DNA of 64,000 nt, taken from positions 1,116,001-1,180,000 of the forward strand of contig CBDHGH010000003.1 in assembly GCA_965263065.1 (NCBI GenBank), written 5' to 3'. This DNA comes from TK10-74A sp965263065 (lineage in GTDB: Bacteria; Chloroflexota; Dehalococcoidia; Bin125). Numbering within the stretch: position 1 is the first letter of the stretch; each line of letters opens with the position of its first letter. Positions 62,837 through 64,000 of the stretch are shown one piece after another. The notes beneath the pieces were generated by a model. The model was given only the letters and a program-made list of their open reading frames with translations. It made no database searches and was not told the origin of the DNA. The position numbers and the translations under genes were made by a program.

Positions 62837-63774
62837 CAGGCGGCCCCCGCCCGGATGCGCGGGTCGATCAGCCGGTACGACACGTCCACCAGCAGGTTGG
62901 TCACCGCGATCGACGCCGCCAGCACGATGATCGACGCCTGCACCATCGGGTAGTCACTCTGGACGATCGAGTCGACGATCAACCGGCCGATCCCCGGCCA
63001 GGCGAACACCAACTCGATGATCACCGAGCCGCCGATGAGGCGGCCGAGCGAGAGGCCCAGCAGCGTCACGACCGGCAGCAGCGCGTGCCGCACGGCGTGC
63101 CGCCGGATCACCAGCCGCTCGCTCAGCCCCTTGGCCCGCGCCGTGCGAATGAAGTCGGTGTCCAGCACGTCGATCATCCCCGACCGGGTCAGCCGCATGA
63201 TCGCGACCAGCTCCAGCAGCCCCAGCGACAGCGCCGGCAAGATCAAGGACCGGAAGCCGTCCTCCGCGCCGGCGGTCGGGAACCAGCCGAGCCGCACGGA
63301 GAAGAAGAAGATCAGCATCAGGCCCAGCCAGAAGCTCGGCGTGGCCTGCCCGATCACGGCCAGGAAGCGGGCCAGCCAGTCGACGGCCCGGCCCCGCCGC
63401 AACGCCGCCACGAGCCCCAACGGCGCCCCCAGCGCGATCGCGAACACCATGCCGGCCGCCCCCAGCTTGAACGTGTTCAGCGCCCGGTCGCCGATCGCGC
63501 CGATCGCCGGTTTGCCCCCGCCCCGAAACGAGGTCCCCAAGTCCCCTTGCGCCAGGTCCCAGAGGAACTTGCCGTACTGGACGAACAGCGGGTCGTTCAG
63601 CCCCAGGGTCTCCTTCAGCTGCTCGACGTCGGCGGCCCGCCGCGACTCCATCGGCAACAGGGTCGCCACGGGATTCCCCACGAGGCGCGAGACGAAGAAG
63701 ACGATCGTCACGACGAGGAAGACGACGAAGAAGGCCTGCGTGAGCCGGATCGCGAAATAGTGCCAGAACTGCAT
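62836..63774 (-). CDS. Oligopeptide ABC transporter permease (DppB type)
   Basis: A 312-residue inner-membrane permease (QFWHYFAIRLTQAFFVVFLV at the start; MIDVLDTDFIRTARAKGLSE near residue 200 as the EAA motif; tail LIDPRIRAGAA). It is coupled to the DppC-type gene. A stem-loop and the end of another gene lie 43-130 bases upstream, matching the layout of the other two peptide operons, so the upstream gene is probably the cognate binding protein. Confidence 0.94.
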   Translation of the reverse strand: MQFWHYFAIRLTQAFFVVFLVVTIVFFVSRLVGNPVATLLPMESRRAADVEQLKETLGLNDPLFVQYGKFLWDLAQGDLGTSFRGGGKPAIGAIGDRALNTFKLGAAGMVFAIALGAPLGLVAALRRGRAVDWLARFLAVIGQATPSFWLGLMLIFFFSVRLGWFPTAGAEDGFRSLILPALSLGLLELVAIMRLTRSGMIDVLDTDFIRTARAKGLSERLVIRRHAVRHALLPVVTLLGLSLGRLIGGSVIIELVFAWPGIGRLIVDSIVQSDYPMVQASIIVLAASIAVTNLLVDVSYRLIDPRIRAGAA

Positions 63775-63817
63775 CAGGTCCCTTGCCGATCACGCGCCGG
63801 CGGTCCCGGGGGCGTGT

Positions 63818-63841
63818 GCCGCGGGCGTCGGCGCCCGCGGC
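63818..63841 (-). promoter_or_regulatory. Stem-loop upstream of operon 3 permease
   Basis: A perfect 10-bp stem (63818-63827 with 63832-63841) closes a TCGG loop, in the 127-base gap between the truncated gene and the DppB-type permease. No T-run follows. The position equals that of the hairpins in operons 1 and 2. Confidence 0.6.
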
Positions 63842-63901
63842 GTCTCGCCGGCTCCGATCCCGGTGGGCGCATCCGACAGGGGCGCGTTCGGCGGGGGCCG
63901 C

Positions 63902-64000
63902 CTACGCGAACTGGTCGCGGCCGGCGACCTCGAGTGCCGCGGTGCGCCCCGGCTCTTCCTCGTACTTGAACGGGTAGAGGTGCTCGAGGCCCAAGAGGCG
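63902..64000 (-). CDS. C-terminal end of a protein, probably a peptide-binding protein
   Basis: A frame enters from the right edge and ends at TAG 63904-63902, giving 32 residues that include LEHLYPFKYEEEPGR. By analogy with operons 1 and 2 this should be the C-terminus of the operon 3 solute-binding protein, but the tail is too short to prove it. Confidence 0.5.
   Translation of the reverse strand, partial: RLLGLEHLYPFKYEEEPGRTAALEVAGRDQFA

Overview
The window is 64 kb of very GC-rich, gene-dense bacterial chromosome with no rRNA, tRNA, CRISPR array, phage module or transposase visible. No gene-free stretch exceeds 300 bases; the longest are 4154-4451, 12619-12904 and 56641-56898, and each holds signals described below. 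The gene set (three luciferase-like F420/flavin oxidoreductases, menaquinone enzymes MenA/MenB/MenG, KorAB, an archaeal-type PurO beside a stand-alone AICAR formyltransferase, a SCO1664-family protein, a molybdenum hydroxylase, Tat lipoprotein oligopeptide-binding proteins) best fits a Chloroflexota bacterium, possibly of the SAR202/Dehalococcoidia kind. That placement is inference from gene content, since no marker RNA is present.

Layout. 1-11.5 kb: end of an unknown gene, LLM oxidoreductases, korAB, an M20 amidohydrolase coupled to a VOC protein, an SDR, an aquaporin, an alpha/beta hydrolase. 10.4-12.6 kb: two nearly identical di-iron ferritin-like proteins in tandem. 12.6-17.1 kb: oligopeptide ABC operon 1 behind a consensus promoter interrupted by twelve G. 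17.1-21.8 kb: two CBS proteins bridged by a tiny ORF, menA, menB and a TetR repressor, divergent from menG with a 26-bp perfect palindrome between. 21.8-25.7 kb: LLM enzyme, a KamB/NpmA-type 16S rRNA A1408 methyltransferase homologue beside an inositol-phosphatase family gene, and a FIST sensor protein. 25.7-27.9 kb: a lower-GC pair encoding a DUF4062-GNAT-ASCH-like fusion and a second ASCH-like protein. 27.9-34.4 kb: molybdenum hydroxylase operon (FAD, 2Fe-2S, Mo subunits), a MoaD-like protein, a hydrolase and NhaA. 34.5-41.6 kb: methyl cycle, metH divergent from metF-ahcY-metK. 41.7-50.3 kb: isocitrate/isopropylmalate-family dehydrogenase, M3 peptidase, amidase, PepN, and a lower-GC exonuclease-BRCT protein. 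50.4-54.8 kb: SCO1664 protein, PurO plus AICAR formyltransferase, a TIGR01777 epimerase, a hypothetical. 54.8-59.4 kb: oligopeptide operon 2, its binding-protein gene flanked by direct copies of a hairpin repeat. 59.4-64 kb: two-domain TlpA-like protein, a split TPP decarboxylase, and oligopeptide operon 3 running off the edge.

The genes suggest an aerobic or microaerobic heterotroph that takes up peptides (three transporter sets, M3, M1, M20 and amidase hydrolases) and oxidises diverse organics (LLM, SDR, molybdenum hydroxylase) with menaquinone respiration. Most notable are the phase-variable-looking promoter, the long Ala-rich linkers on the binding proteins, the absence of ATPase genes from all three transporter operons, hairpins between binding-protein and permease genes in every operon, the A1408 methyltransferase homologue, and the DUF4062-GNAT-ASCH locus as the best candidate for an undescribed system.
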